Counted from the first letter of the stretch, positions 34,469-44,337 are shown. The stretch is DNA of 64,000 nt from Noviherbaspirillum_A sp047237965 (GCF_047237965.1 NZ_JBDFLX010000001.1:1922001-1986000); one strand, 5' to 3'. Made by a program: numbers and translations. The notes: a model not told the origin generated them from the letters alone.

Positions 34469-34918
34469 ATGAAAAAACTCGACGTCAAAATTCTCGACCC
34501 GCGCATGAAGGAAGTGCTGCCCGCCTACGCCACCGGCGGCAGCGCCGGCCTGGACCTGCGTGCCGCCCTGCGCGAGCCGCTGACCATCGCGCCCGGCAGC
34601 ACCCATCTAATTCCCACTGGCCTGGCCATCCATATCGGCGACCCGGCTTATGCCGCGATGCTCCTTCCGCGCAGCGGCCTGGGCCACAAGCACGGCATCG
34701 TGCTGGGCAACCTGGTCGGCCTGATCGACTCCGACTACCAGGGCGAACTGATGGTCTCCACCTGGAACCGCGGCCAGACCGAATTCGTGCTGCAACCGAT
34801 GGAACGCCTGGCCCAGCTGGTGATCGTGCCGGTGCTGCAGGTCGAACTGAACGTGGTCGAGTCCTTCGACCTGAGCGAACGCGGCGCCGGCGGTTTCGGC
34901 AGCACCGGGAAACACTGA
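34469..34918 (+). CDS. dut: dUTP diphosphatase
   Basis: A 149-residue trimeric dUTPase that hydrolyses dUTP to dUMP, keeping uracil out of DNA. The five motifs are visible: AGLDLRA, PRSGLGHKHGIVLGN, GLIDSDYQGEL, ERLAQLVIVPV and GAGGFGSTGKH. It follows coaBC by 48 bases, the conserved coaBC-dut order. Confidence 0.97.
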   Translation: MKKLDVKILDPRMKEVLPAYATGGSAGLDLRAALREPLTIAPGSTHLIPTGLAIHIGDPAYAAMLLPRSGLGHKHGIVLGNLVGLIDSDYQGELMVSTWNRGQTEFVLQPMERLAQLVIVPVLQVELNVVESFDLSERGAGGFGSTGKH

Positions 34919-34928
34919 GGAGACATTC

Positions 34929-36044
34929 ATGCCAATGAAACCTATTTCTCTGCGAAACCGCATCGGCCGTCAGGCCCGCATGGCGGTGCTGCCCATGATC
35001 TTCCTGGCCGGCTGCGCCAGCCAGGTGCCGCTGAACATGCCCGCACCCGGCATGCCGCGCCTGCCCCAGCAGGACATGCCGCCATCGCCCACGGCGGTCG
35101 TGCCCGCCGCGCCCAGCCCGCAGCAAGCCATGCTGCGCGACATCGTCAGCCAGCAGGACCGGCTGTACCGGGTCGCCGCGCCGCTCCTGGTCAACAATAC
35201 CGAACTGTGCAAGGGCAACGCCCGCAACCTGCTCGGCTTCACCGCCAAGAACCGCTATTCCTTTTCCGACGAGCTGAGCGAAGCGGCGCAGCAGCTGTAC
35301 GGCATGGATGACAGGCTGCAGGTAATGGGCGTGCTCAACGGCAGTGGCGCGGCACGGGCCGGCATCCGCATCGGCGACAAGCTCGACATGGTGGAAGGCA
35401 AGCCGGTGCCGCCCGGCCCCGGCGCGGAGCGCCAGGCCGCCACCATGCTGGCGCCGCTGATCACCCGCAATGCATCGGCCAAATTGACCATGCTGCGCAA
35501 TGGCCAGCCGGTCCAGGTCACGGTGCCCTTCACCCGTGCCTGCGCCTACAGCATCGAGTTGGGCAATGCGGATAACGTCAACGCCTATAACGACGGCCGG
35601 CGCGTGCTGATCACCCGCGGCATGATGAACTTCGCCGCCAGCGACAATGAGCTGGCCTATGTGCTGGCCAAGGAAATGGCGCACAACTCGCTCAATCATG
35701 CACGCGTCCAGCGCACCACGGCGACCGCAGGCGCCATCATCGACAACCTGGTGCGCATCCGTCCCGACATGGCAAGCATGGCTGGCCTGTCCGGCATGAA
35801 ACCGATGCCGCAGACCATGGACGCCGCGTCCGATACCCTGGCGCTCTACATGCTGGCGCGGGCCGGCTACAACATCGACCAGGCGCCGCGTTTCTGGGAG
35901 CGGCTTGCGTCCCAGTATCCGCCCAGCGTCCTCAACGGCTACACCGCGCTGCATCCCGCCACATCGTATCGGCTGTCCGTGATGGACAGGATTCTTCAGG
36001 ACGTGAAGACCAAGCAGGCACAGCGCCAGCCGCTGTTGCCCTGA
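34929..36044 (+). CDS. M48-like lipoprotein with PDZ domain and degenerate active site
   Basis: A 371-residue predicted lipoprotein: the leader ends LAGC at the lipobox, followed by a Pro-rich linker. Around residues 125-205 is a PDZ-like domain (VLNGSGAARAGIRIGDKLD). The C-terminal part matches M48-type peptidases in layout, but where HExxH should stand the sequence is K248-E-M-A-H252 (LAKEMAHNSLNH), and the third-ligand region reads AASDTLALYML. Losing the first zinc histidine suggests an inactive or altered enzyme, perhaps a scaffold or chaperone in the envelope. It follows dut by 10 bases and ends at a bidirectional terminator. Confidence 0.78.
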   Translation: MPMKPISLRNRIGRQARMAVLPMIFLAGCASQVPLNMPAPGMPRLPQQDMPPSPTAVVPAAPSPQQAMLRDIVSQQDRLYRVAAPLLVNNTELCKGNARNLLGFTAKNRYSFSDELSEAAQQLYGMDDRLQVMGVLNGSGAARAGIRIGDKLDMVEGKPVPPGPGAERQAATMLAPLITRNASAKLTMLRNGQPVQVTVPFTRACAYSIELGNADNVNAYNDGRRVLITRGMMNFAASDNELAYVLAKEMAHNSLNHARVQRTTATAGAIIDNLVRIRPDMASMAGLSGMKPMPQTMDAASDTLALYMLARAGYNIDQAPRFWERLASQYPPSVLNGYTALHPATSYRLSVMDRILQDVKTKQAQRQPLLP

Positions 36045-36116
36045 TCTGCGCGACGCGGCGCTTTCCGCGTCGCGTCCCTTCCGACCGTTCGCTCTTGCAT
36101 AGGGAGCGACCAAATA

Positions 36117-36148
36117 AAAAGCCCGGACTGTTGCCAGTCCGGGCTTTT
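36117..36148. terminator. Bidirectional terminator between the M48-like gene and clpA
   Basis: A 14-base-pair perfect stem (AAAAGCCCGGACTG with its complement) around TTGC. A-runs and T-runs on both sides allow it to end both converging transcripts. Confidence 0.92.
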
Positions 36149-36170
36149 CTGATACTGCTCTCTTGAAGGC

Positions 36171-38471
36171 TTACTCGACTTCCACCGCTTCCGGCGTCGA
36201 CGCTGCCGGCGGCACATCGCCCTCGACGAATTCGAGCTTGATCTGCTCGTTCTCGTCCAGATCCACCGTCACGCGTCCGCCTTCCACCAGCTTGCCAAAC
36301 AGCAGTTCGTCGGCCAGCGCCTTGCGTATCATGTCCTGAATCAGGCGTGACATCGGCCGCGCACCCATCAGCGGATCGAAGCCCTTGCGCCCCAGGAACT
36401 TGCGCAGGCTGTCCGAGAACACGGCTTCCACCTTCTTCTCGTGCAGCTGCTCTTCCAGCTGCATCAGGAACTTGTCGACCACGCGCAGGATGATTTCCTC
36501 GTCCAGCGCACGGAAGCTGATGATGGAATCGAGACGGTTGCGGAATTCCGGCGTAAACATCCGCTTGATATCCGCCATCTCGTCGCCGGCTTCCTTCTTC
36601 TCGGTGAAGCCGATGGTCCGCTTCTGCAGGCTTTCCGCGCCGGCATTGGTGGTCATGATGATGATCACGTTGCGGAAGTCAGCCTTGCGGCCGTTGTTGT
36701 CCGTCAGCGTGCCATGGTCCATCACCTGCAGCAGGATATTGAAGATATCCGGATGCGCCTTCTCGATCTCGTCCAGCAGCAGAACCGCATGCGGCTTCTT
36801 GGTGATCGCCTCGGTCAGCAGACCGCCCTGGTCGAAGCCCACATAGCCCGGCGGCGCGCCAATCAGGCGGCTCACCGCATGCCGCTCCATGTACTCCGAC
36901 ATGTCGAAGCGGATCAGCTCGATGCCCAAGATAAAGGCCAGTTGCTTGGCCACCTCGGTCTTGCCGACGCCGGTCGGGCCGGAGAACAGGAAGGAACCGA
37001 TAGGCTTGTCGGTCTTGCCCAGGCCGGCACGCGCCATCTTGATGGCCGATGCCAGCGCCTCGATCGCCGGGTCCTGCCCGAACACCACGTTCTTCAGATC
37101 GCGATCGATGGTCTGCAGCTTAGTGCGGTCATCCTGGTTGACCGACTGCGGTGGAATCCGCGCGATCTTCGAGATGATGTCCTCGATGTCAGACTTGCCG
37201 ATCGTTTTCTTTTGCTTGGACTTCGGCAGAATGCGCTGCGCCGCGCCCGCTTCGTCGATCACGTCGATTGCCTTGTCGGGCAGATGACGGTCATTGATGA
37301 AGCGTGCAGCCAATTCCGCCGCCGAGGTCAGCGCCGACGCCGAATACTTCACGCCGTGATGCTCTTCGAAGCGTGACTTCAGGCCACGCAGGATCTGGAT
37401 AGTCTGCTCGACCGTCGGCTCGTTCACGTCGATCTTCTGGAAACGACGCGACAGCGCATGATCCTTTTCAAACACGCCACGGAACTCGGTGTAGGTGGTC
37501 GCGCCGATGCACTTCAACTGTCCGCTCGACAATGCCGGCTTCAGCAGATTCGACGCATCCAGCGTGCCGCCCGATGCCGAACCCGCGCCGATGATGGTGT
37601 GGATCTCGTCGACGAACAGGATACCGTTCGGGTTGTCCTTCAATTGCTTGAGGACGGACTTCAGGCGCTGCTCGAAGTCGCCGCGGTACTTGGTGCCAGC
37701 CAGCAGCGCGCCCATGTCCAGCGAATAGACCACGGCATTCTGCAGGATTTCAGGCACTTCGCCCTGCACCACGCGCCATGCCAGTCCTTCCGCGATGGCG
37801 GTCTTGCCAACGCCAGCCTCGCCAACCAGCAGCGGGTTGTTCTTGCGCCGGCGGCAGAGGGTCTGGATCACGCGTTCCACTTCGGACTCGCGACCGATCA
37901 GCGGATCGATCTTGCCTTCGGCAGCCAGCTTGTTCAGGTTCTGCGTGAACTGATCCAGCGGGCTTTCCTTTTGCTGGGCTTCGGTCTGCGCTTCTTCCGA
38001 ACCCTCGGGCGCCTTTTGCGATTCCGCCTGGCTGTCCTTGCGCACGCCATGCGAAATGAAGTTCACCACGTCCAGGCGTGTCACGCCCTGCTGATGCAGG
38101 TAATAAACGGCGTGCGAATCCTTTTCGCCGAAGATCGCCACCAGCACATTGGCGCCGGTCACTTCCTTCTTGCCGTTCGATGCCGACTGCACGTGCATGA
38201 TCGCGCGCTGGATCACACGCTGGAAACCAAGCGTAGGCTGGGTATCAACCTCGCTCGAACCAGGTACGGTCGGCGTATTGTCGTTGATGAAATTCGTCAG
38301 CGTCTTGCGCAGATCCTCGATGTTGACCGCGCAGGCCCGCATCACTTCCGCCGCTGACGGGTTGTCGAGCAGTGCCAGCAGCAGATGCTCTACCGTAATA
38401 AATTCGTGCCGGGCCTGTCGGGCCTCGACAAATGCCATGTGCAAACTTACTTCCAATTCCTGAGCAATCAT
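36171..38471 (-). CDS. clpA: ATP-dependent Clp protease ATPase subunit ClpA
   Basis: A 766-residue AAA+ unfoldase feeding substrates to ClpP. It starts MIAQELEVSLHMAFVEARQ, has the N-terminal repeat domain, two ATPase modules (Walker A GEAGVGKTAIAEGLA and GPTGVGKTEVAKQLA), and a C-terminal D2 small domain. The IGFxxR-type loops for ClpP are best seen at TIGFTEKKEA. It overlaps clpS by ATGA and is therefore coupled to its own adaptor. Confidence 0.97.
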   Translation of the reverse strand: MIAQELEVSLHMAFVEARQARHEFITVEHLLLALLDNPSAAEVMRACAVNIEDLRKTLTNFINDNTPTVPGSSEVDTQPTLGFQRVIQRAIMHVQSASNGKKEVTGANVLVAIFGEKDSHAVYYLHQQGVTRLDVVNFISHGVRKDSQAESQKAPEGSEEAQTEAQQKESPLDQFTQNLNKLAAEGKIDPLIGRESEVERVIQTLCRRRKNNPLLVGEAGVGKTAIAEGLAWRVVQGEVPEILQNAVVYSLDMGALLAGTKYRGDFEQRLKSVLKQLKDNPNGILFVDEIHTIIGAGSASGGTLDASNLLKPALSSGQLKCIGATTYTEFRGVFEKDHALSRRFQKIDVNEPTVEQTIQILRGLKSRFEEHHGVKYSASALTSAAELAARFINDRHLPDKAIDVIDEAGAAQRILPKSKQKKTIGKSDIEDIISKIARIPPQSVNQDDRTKLQTIDRDLKNVVFGQDPAIEALASAIKMARAGLGKTDKPIGSFLFSGPTGVGKTEVAKQLAFILGIELIRFDMSEYMERHAVSRLIGAPPGYVGFDQGGLLTEAITKKPHAVLLLDEIEKAHPDIFNILLQVMDHGTLTDNNGRKADFRNVIIIMTTNAGAESLQKRTIGFTEKKEAGDEMADIKRMFTPEFRNRLDSIISFRALDEEIILRVVDKFLMQLEEQLHEKKVEAVFSDSLRKFLGRKGFDPLMGARPMSRLIQDMIRKALADELLFGKLVEGGRVTVDLDENEQIKLEFVEGDVPPAASTPEAVEVE

Positions 38472-38782
38472 GCTTCCTCCATCACGCATTGCAGAGGGTG
38501 CCCTGCCTTGCGCGCGTGCGTTAAAACCAGTTCCACTTTAGTGCTGGCGATATCCTTGGGATACACGCCACACATGCCTTTACCATCTCGATGAACCTTG
38601 AGCATGATTTGCGTCGCCGTTTCACGATCCTTGTTGAAGTACTCCTGGATGATCGCCACGACGAATTCCATGGGGGTGTAATCGTCGTTCAACAATAATA
38701 CTTGATACATCGGCGGCGGTTGGAGCTTTTCCTGCTGCTCCTTGCGCTCTATTACAGTATCGTTTTGGTCCTTGGTTGCCAT
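38468..38782 (-). CDS. clpS: ClpA adaptor protein ClpS
   Basis: A 104-residue adaptor that delivers N-end-rule substrates to ClpA. The core YQVLLLNDDYTPMEFVVAII, the DREATQIMLKVHRDGKG-type helix (here DRETATQIML) and GVYPKDIASTKVELVLTHAR with the hydrophobic-residue pocket are conserved. It is the first gene of clpS-clpA and diverges from the cold-shock gene. Confidence 0.96.
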   Translation of the reverse strand: MATKDQNDTVIERKEQQEKLQPPPMYQVLLLNDDYTPMEFVVAIIQEYFNKDRETATQIMLKVHRDGKGMCGVYPKDIASTKVELVLTHARKAGHPLQCVMEEA

Positions 38783-39106
38783 GCGTTTCTTCTACTGCCT
38801 TCATGTCGGCGCCTGTGCCAGCGCACCGATGGTCATTGATATAGGCATCGATATTACGCCCTTTCTTGTTGAAGCGCAGATGACGTTCGAATGCTCAAAA
38901 TCAAGGGAAGTTCGCGTCGAATTTCAGACTTTTAGCATCCCGGCAAAAAACTTGACTTTTTTAAAATTTCCGCGAACAATGTAGATTATCAATTAATGCA
39001 ACCAAGCATTATTGATCGAAGAGAGCAGGTTATAAGAGGGGGCAGCGTTGCATGAAGCTTCTGCTTTTACGGCTCGTGTGATTGTTAATATTTGAAAGAC
39101 GCTTTT
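38783..39106. other. Intergenic region between clpS and the cold-shock gene
   Basis: 324 bases, noticeably AT-richer than its surroundings. It holds the cold-shock promoter, a predicted untranslated leader of about 120 bases for the cold-shock gene, and presumably the clpS promoter on the other strand, which I could not place. No open frame here looks real. Confidence 0.6.
38952..38980 (+). promoter_or_regulatory. Promoter of the cold-shock gene
   Basis: TTGACT (38952-38957) and AACAAT (38975-38980) with a 17-base spacer that is rich in A and T. A start near 38987 gives a 5' leader of about 120 bases, as is usual for temperature-responsive csp messages. Confidence 0.5.
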
Positions 39107-39313
39107 ATGGCAACTGGTACCGTTAAGTGGTTCAATGATTCCAAAGGTTTTGGCTTTATTACTCCTGATGACGGCGGCGAAGATCTGTTTGCACACTTCT
39201 CTGCAATCAACATGAGTGGTTTCAAGACTCTCAAAGAAGGTCAAAAAGTGAATTTCGACGTCACGCAGGGCCCAAAAGGCAAGCAAGCTTCGAACATCCA
39301 GTCTGCTTCCTGA
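39107..39313 (+). CDS. Cold-shock protein (CspA family)
   Basis: A 68-residue single cold-shock domain protein binding single-stranded RNA/DNA. RNP1 (KGFGFITPD) and RNP2 (LFAHFSAI) are intact, in MATGTVKWFNDSKGFGFI. ATG 39107 is the family start; the frame from 39092 adds five atypical residues. It stands alone with a long leader and a strong terminator, between clpS and icd. Which csp paralogue it is cannot be told from one gene. Confidence 0.95.
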   Translation: MATGTVKWFNDSKGFGFITPDDGGEDLFAHFSAINMSGFKTLKEGQKVNFDVTQGPKGKQASNIQSAS

Positions 39314-39333
39314 TATCCGAACGGACAGCATCA

Positions 39334-39362
39334 AAATCCCCGCACAGCGGGGATTTTTTTTG
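39334..39362 (+). terminator. Terminator of the cold-shock gene
   Basis: AAATCCCCGC-ACA-GCGGGGATTTTTTTT: 10-base-pair stem and a long T-run. Confidence 0.92.
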
Positions 39363-39401
39363 CCTACCTTCTGGAAAGCAGGCCAGTCCCGCCAGCTTGA
39401 C

Positions 39402-39431
39402 AAAAAAAGAAGCCGGATCAGATCCGGCTTC
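39402..39431 (-). terminator. Terminator of icd
   Basis: GAAGCCGGATC and its complement (39409-39419 with 39421-39431), followed on the minus strand by seven T. Converges with the cold-shock terminator 40 bases away. Confidence 0.9.
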
Positions 39432-39452
39432 CTGGTCAGGCAAACTCCTTCC

Positions 39453-40706
<1,254 letters not shown>

Positions 40707-40741
40707 CGTTGTCTCCGGAAGGAAGGCGGGAAAATTTATTT

Positions 40742-40825
40742 CACATATAAGAACAGGCTGACAGCTTGGAACGTGAATTTGCTTCGACGTTCTGACTGAT
40801 TTCAAACTGTTCTTATATAAGACAG
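40742..40825 (-). promoter_or_regulatory. Paired operator-like palindromes upstream of icd
   Basis: TATAAGAACAG at 40746-40756 and its exact complement CTGTTCTTATA at 40807-40817 form an inverted repeat 50 bases apart. The distal copy lies in a fuller palindrome, CTGTTCTTATATAAGACAG (40807-40825). The proximal copy falls about 40 bases before the icd start, near the likely -10 region. The centres are about 70 bases apart, which would suit a looping or cooperative regulator. The protein is unknown to me. Confidence 0.6.
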
Positions 40826-40953
40826 AAGACCTGTGTTGCATTAAGCATCACAATTCTACCCTACACCGCTGATGCGATCGGCCAGCCGATACGACCCGCG
40901 CCGGAGGGGCAAGTACAATCCTGTGTCGTACATCGCTGCCGCCATCCTTTCCC

Positions 40954-41517
40954 ATGCCTCTTATCCTGTTCAACAAGCCATTCCAGGTCATGTGCCAGTT
41001 TTCCGCCCATGCCACCCGACCGACCCTGGCGGATCACCTCACGATTCCGGGCATCTACCCCGCCGGTCGCCTGGACGCGGACAGCGAGGGTCTGGTGCTG
41101 CTGACCGACGATGGCCGCCTGCAGTATGACATCAGCCATCCGCTGCAGAAGCAGGCCAAGACCTACCTGGCGCAGGTGGAAGGGGTGGTGACCGACGAGG
41201 CACTGCAACGCCTGCGTGCGCCGCTCGACCTGGGCGATTTCATTACGCTTCCCTGCCAGGCGGTTCGTATCGCGGAACCCGGTTGGCTATGGCCGCGTAC
41301 GCCACCCATCCGGACCCGGCTCGGCATCCCGGCAAGCTGGATAGCACTGACCCTGACGGAAGGAAAGAACAGGCAGGTACGCCGGATGACGGCAGCGGTT
41401 GGCCTGCCAACCCTGCGCCTGATCCGTATTGCCATCGGTCCTTACGCGCTTGCCACCCACCCGCTGCTGCCAGGCGAGTGGATGGAGGTCTCGCCGCTGG
41501 AGATGCGGCGCAAGTAG
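40954..41517 (+). CDS. rluE: 23S rRNA pseudouridine synthase, RluE-type
   Basis: A 187-residue small RsuA/RluB-family pseudouridine synthase lacking the S4 domain, the size of RluE, which modifies U2457 in 23S rRNA. The catalytic aspartate is in YPAGRLDADSEGLVLLT, with KTYLAQVEGV and LTLTEGKNRQVRRMTAAVG following. ATG 40954 begins MPLILFNKPFQVMCQF as in RluE. It diverges from icd. Confidence 0.9.
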   Translation: MPLILFNKPFQVMCQFSAHATRPTLADHLTIPGIYPAGRLDADSEGLVLLTDDGRLQYDISHPLQKQAKTYLAQVEGVVTDEALQRLRAPLDLGDFITLPCQAVRIAEPGWLWPRTPPIRTRLGIPASWIALTLTEGKNRQVRRMTAAVGLPTLRLIRIAIGPYALATHPLLPGEWMEVSPLEMRRK

Positions 41518-41589
41518 CGCGTCGAACGCACCGGGCGTAACGGCGGCTGGTCCGCCGCAACGACGCCTAATACCTTGCGTGCGGCGCTG

Positions 41590-42714
41590 CTAGAAGCTCA
41601 ACAGCCGGATGTTGGCGGCACGCTCGATCAGCCAGATGGAAGCGAGGATGGCAATCAGGATCGATCCGCCAAGCAGCAGCAGCCGGCGGTACAGCCAGCT
41701 GCGGCGCAATAAATAGATCAAGGGTAGAAAGGCAGCGACGATCGCAAGTTGCCCGACCTCGACGCCAACGTTGAAGCCGACCAGCGCCAGCACCAGCGCA
41801 TCCTGCGGCAAGCCAAGGTCCGACAGGACGCTGGCAAAGCCGAAGCCGTGGATCAGGCCGAAGAGAAACGCCATCACCCAGCGCCGCTCGCGGAACAGGG
41901 GAAACACATTATTGAGCGCTGCAATCACCACCGATGCGGCGATGGTGGACTCCACCCAGCGTGATGGCAGGCTGACCACGCCCAGAGTGGCCAGCGTCAG
42001 AGTGATCGAATGTGCGACCGTGAAGGCAGTGACGATGCGAAGCACATTCCAGAATGCCGGCCTGAATGCCGATACCGGCTTCCAGGCACCCGCCTCGCGC
42101 ATGGCAACCGCGGGCAACAGCAGCGCAAGCAGAAACAGGATATGGTCGTAACCTATCCAGATATGCCAGATGCCTTCGCGCAGATAGTCGAGGAACTGCT
42201 GCAGGCGGCTTGGCGCGCTGAGAGAAAATGGCTGGTCAGCCTTGTCCGGACTGAAAATGCCGGTGCTAGAAGCACCTTGGTATTGCAGCCGCAACAGTCC
42301 TTTGTGCTGCGGGTCGATATCGAAAAACAGGCGATAACGCACCTGCAGGCTGTCGCGCACTGCCGCGCATTGCGCCTGGAACTGCAGCACGGCATAGGCG
42401 CCGTCGGTGTGGTTATCGACTAGCAGCGCATCCGGCCGTAAAGGACATGTCGATCCGGCACTGGAAATTTGCAGTCTCGACAAGGCATAGGCTTCAATCT
42501 CGGCCCGGCGGGATCGCAGTTCGCCCCAGGTGATGGCGCCGTTGGCATCGGTATCAAGACCGATGGCAAAGTCCAGGTCGCGCAGGGCGATATCCCATTG
42601 GCCAGCCACGACATTCTCTTTCACCGAGAGCGACAGATAGCTGTCGCTGGGTTTGTGCGCATGTGCGGAAACCGTCCATATGAAGAAGGCCAGCCCGATG
42701 AGCAGCCGGATCAT
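41590..42714 (-). CDS. HupE/UreJ-like membrane protein with EF-hand loop
   Basis: A 374-residue exported membrane protein. After a signal peptide (MIRLLIGLAFFIWTVSAHAH) comes a soluble domain of about 160 residues, then about seven membrane helices with the conserved HupE/UreJ histidine stretches GYDHILFLLALLLP, AHSITLTLATLG and GLIHGFGFASVL. The soluble domain contains a canonical 12-residue EF-hand calcium loop, D54-T-D56-A-N58-G-A-I61-T-W-G-E65. The HupE/UreJ superfamily includes nickel and cobalt permeases, so metal handling is likely but the ion is not fixed. It overlaps the upstream TPR gene by ATGA. Confidence 0.82.
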   Translation of the reverse strand: MIRLLIGLAFFIWTVSAHAHKPSDSYLSLSVKENVVAGQWDIALRDLDFAIGLDTDANGAITWGELRSRRAEIEAYALSRLQISSAGSTCPLRPDALLVDNHTDGAYAVLQFQAQCAAVRDSLQVRYRLFFDIDPQHKGLLRLQYQGASSTGIFSPDKADQPFSLSAPSRLQQFLDYLREGIWHIWIGYDHILFLLALLLPAVAMREAGAWKPVSAFRPAFWNVLRIVTAFTVAHSITLTLATLGVVSLPSRWVESTIAASVVIAALNNVFPLFRERRWVMAFLFGLIHGFGFASVLSDLGLPQDALVLALVGFNVGVEVGQLAIVAAFLPLIYLLRRSWLYRRLLLLGGSILIAILASIWLIERAANIRLLSF

Positions 42715-43907
42715 CGGCGCACCTCGCCGAGCTGCCTGGCAAGGTCACGCAGCCGCGTGTCCTCGATCCGGCTTTCCCTCAGCCATTGCACGACCGGCGC
42801 AGCGGCAGCCGGAGACTTGGCGGCCAGGGCTGCTTCGAGCAGGATGCGCGCATCCCGCGGCTCCTTCTGCACTTTCCAGTTTTCCCGGGCCAGGACGAGC
42901 GCGTTCTTTTCATCGTGATAGACCTGCAGACGAAAGCGCGCTTCTTCCTGCTGATGCACTGTGTCGCCACGCAACTGGGCCGCTTCATAGCGCGCGGCGA
43001 GCGTTGCGGCATGCGCTTCGGCGACCGGCAGGTTGAGCCGGGTTTCAGCCAGCACCAGACGCAGCAGCAATCCGTCCGATGGCGTCCTGTCTTTCAACAT
43101 GGCGACCACTTCGCCATATCGTTTATGGTCCAGCAGGAAATCGGCATAAGCGGCAAGGAGAAAGGTGTCGGTAATGCCGAGGCCGATCGCCTGGCGAAAA
43201 TAAGACTCGGCAGCCAGCGCACGATCCTGCCTCTGCGCCATTTCGGCCAGCCGGATCAGTACCCAGAGCTTCTCCGCGGCGGTGGCTTCCGGATGCGCAG
43301 CCAGCGTTTCGGCCAGCTTGTCATGGGCGCTATCGAGCTTGCCGGTCAGGCCATCGACCATCGCGCTGCAACCCACAGCAATGAGTTCGCTGGTAATGCC
43401 GCGCAAGCGCAGGCAGTCCGCCTTGGCTTCCTGATAGCGCGCCTGCACGATGTGGATCGTGGCGCGCAGGGCACGTGCCTGGGCGTGGTCGGGATCACGC
43501 CGCAACACACTGCCGAGGTCATTCAGCGCACCATCAAAGTCATGCCGGAACTGGGCCAAGCCCGCCCGCAGCACCTGCACTTCCACTGGCGGCTCGGGCA
43601 TGTCCCACCACGGCGCCAGCGCCGCCTGGGCATAACCGAGGTAGCGTGGATCGCCCTCTTCTCCGACGAGGCCGTAGTAACGGCTGGCCAACGCGGTGGC
43701 AATATTGACGTTGCGAGGATCGGCACGCAGCTGTTCGCGCAACTGGCGCATTTCGCGCGCAACCGGATCGTTCGGACGCAATGGCAGGTTTTCCAGGACC
43801 TGGTCGTCGGCTTGCGGCACGAACGGCGCTGCTAAGGCAACGTGGTCATGGCATGCGAGCAGCAATGTGGCGGCAAGGAAAAATCCGGTCAGAGCAGGGC
43901 GGGACAT
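42711..43907 (-). CDS. Exported TPR protein coupled to HupE-like gene
   Basis: A 398-residue protein with an N-terminal export signal (FFLAATLLLACHDHVALAAP) and several degenerate tetratricopeptide helices (for example LAQFRHDFDGALNDLGSVLRRDPDHAQARAL). LLAC could be read as a weak lipobox. TPR arrays bind partner proteins; the 4-base overlap with the HupE-like gene suggests a joint function in the envelope, perhaps assembly of or metal delivery to that protein. No catalytic domain seen. Confidence 0.8.
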   Translation of the reverse strand: MSRPALTGFFLAATLLLACHDHVALAAPFVPQADDQVLENLPLRPNDPVAREMRQLREQLRADPRNVNIATALASRYYGLVGEEGDPRYLGYAQAALAPWWDMPEPPVEVQVLRAGLAQFRHDFDGALNDLGSVLRRDPDHAQARALRATIHIVQARYQEAKADCLRLRGITSELIAVGCSAMVDGLTGKLDSAHDKLAETLAAHPEATAAEKLWVLIRLAEMAQRQDRALAAESYFRQAIGLGITDTFLLAAYADFLLDHKRYGEVVAMLKDRTPSDGLLLRLVLAETRLNLPVAEAHAATLAARYEAAQLRGDTVHQQEEARFRLQVYHDEKNALVLARENWKVQKEPRDARILLEAALAAKSPAAAAPVVQWLRESRIEDTRLRDLARQLGEVRR

Positions 43908-44092
43908 GGATCATGGCGGAATGGATGGCAGTGCATGATAGCAAGCCGGCACACGTTCGCATGGAAACGGAATTTATTTCTTTCGGTTATTTCTTTAATG
44001 CGTGTCAACCATTGCAATGATGCTGCGTTACTCGCAGTGATTCGCAAGGATCGCCCAATAATCAAACCAGTTACCGAAATGAGGGATAGAAA

Positions 44093-44317
44093 ATGAAAAA
44101 ACTGATCGCTGCAGCCGTCGCAGGTCTGTTCTCGCTTTCCGCTTTCGCCGCAGCACACACCGCCGCGCCGGCAACCCCAGCCACCCCGGCTGCGCCAGCC
44201 GCCGCCGCAATGCCAGCGACGCCTGCCGCACCTGCCGCGGCACCAACCACGAAAAAAGCCAAGAAGGCAAAAAAATCAAAAAAGGCAAAAACGTCGGAAA
44301 TGGCAGCATCGAAGTAA
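44093..44317 (+). CDS. Exported Ala/Pro/Lys-rich small protein
   Basis: A 74-residue product: a signal peptide (MKKLIAAAVAGLFSLSAFAA), then repeats of TPATPAAPAA-type Ala/Pro/Thr, then a lysine block (KKAKKAKKSKKAK) and a short tail. The mature protein would be a very basic, disordered periplasmic peptide. Small proteins of this composition are frequent in Oxalobacteraceae but without known function; binding to DNA, LPS or peptidoglycan are all possible. A strong terminator follows. Ribosome site GAGGGATAG lies 8 bases before ATG. Confidence 0.75.
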   Translation: MKKLIAAAVAGLFSLSAFAAAHTAAPATPATPAAPAAAAMPATPAAPAAAPTTKKAKKAKKSKKAKTSEMAASK

Positions 44318-44337
44318 TACAGGCAGCATTCCTCAGG

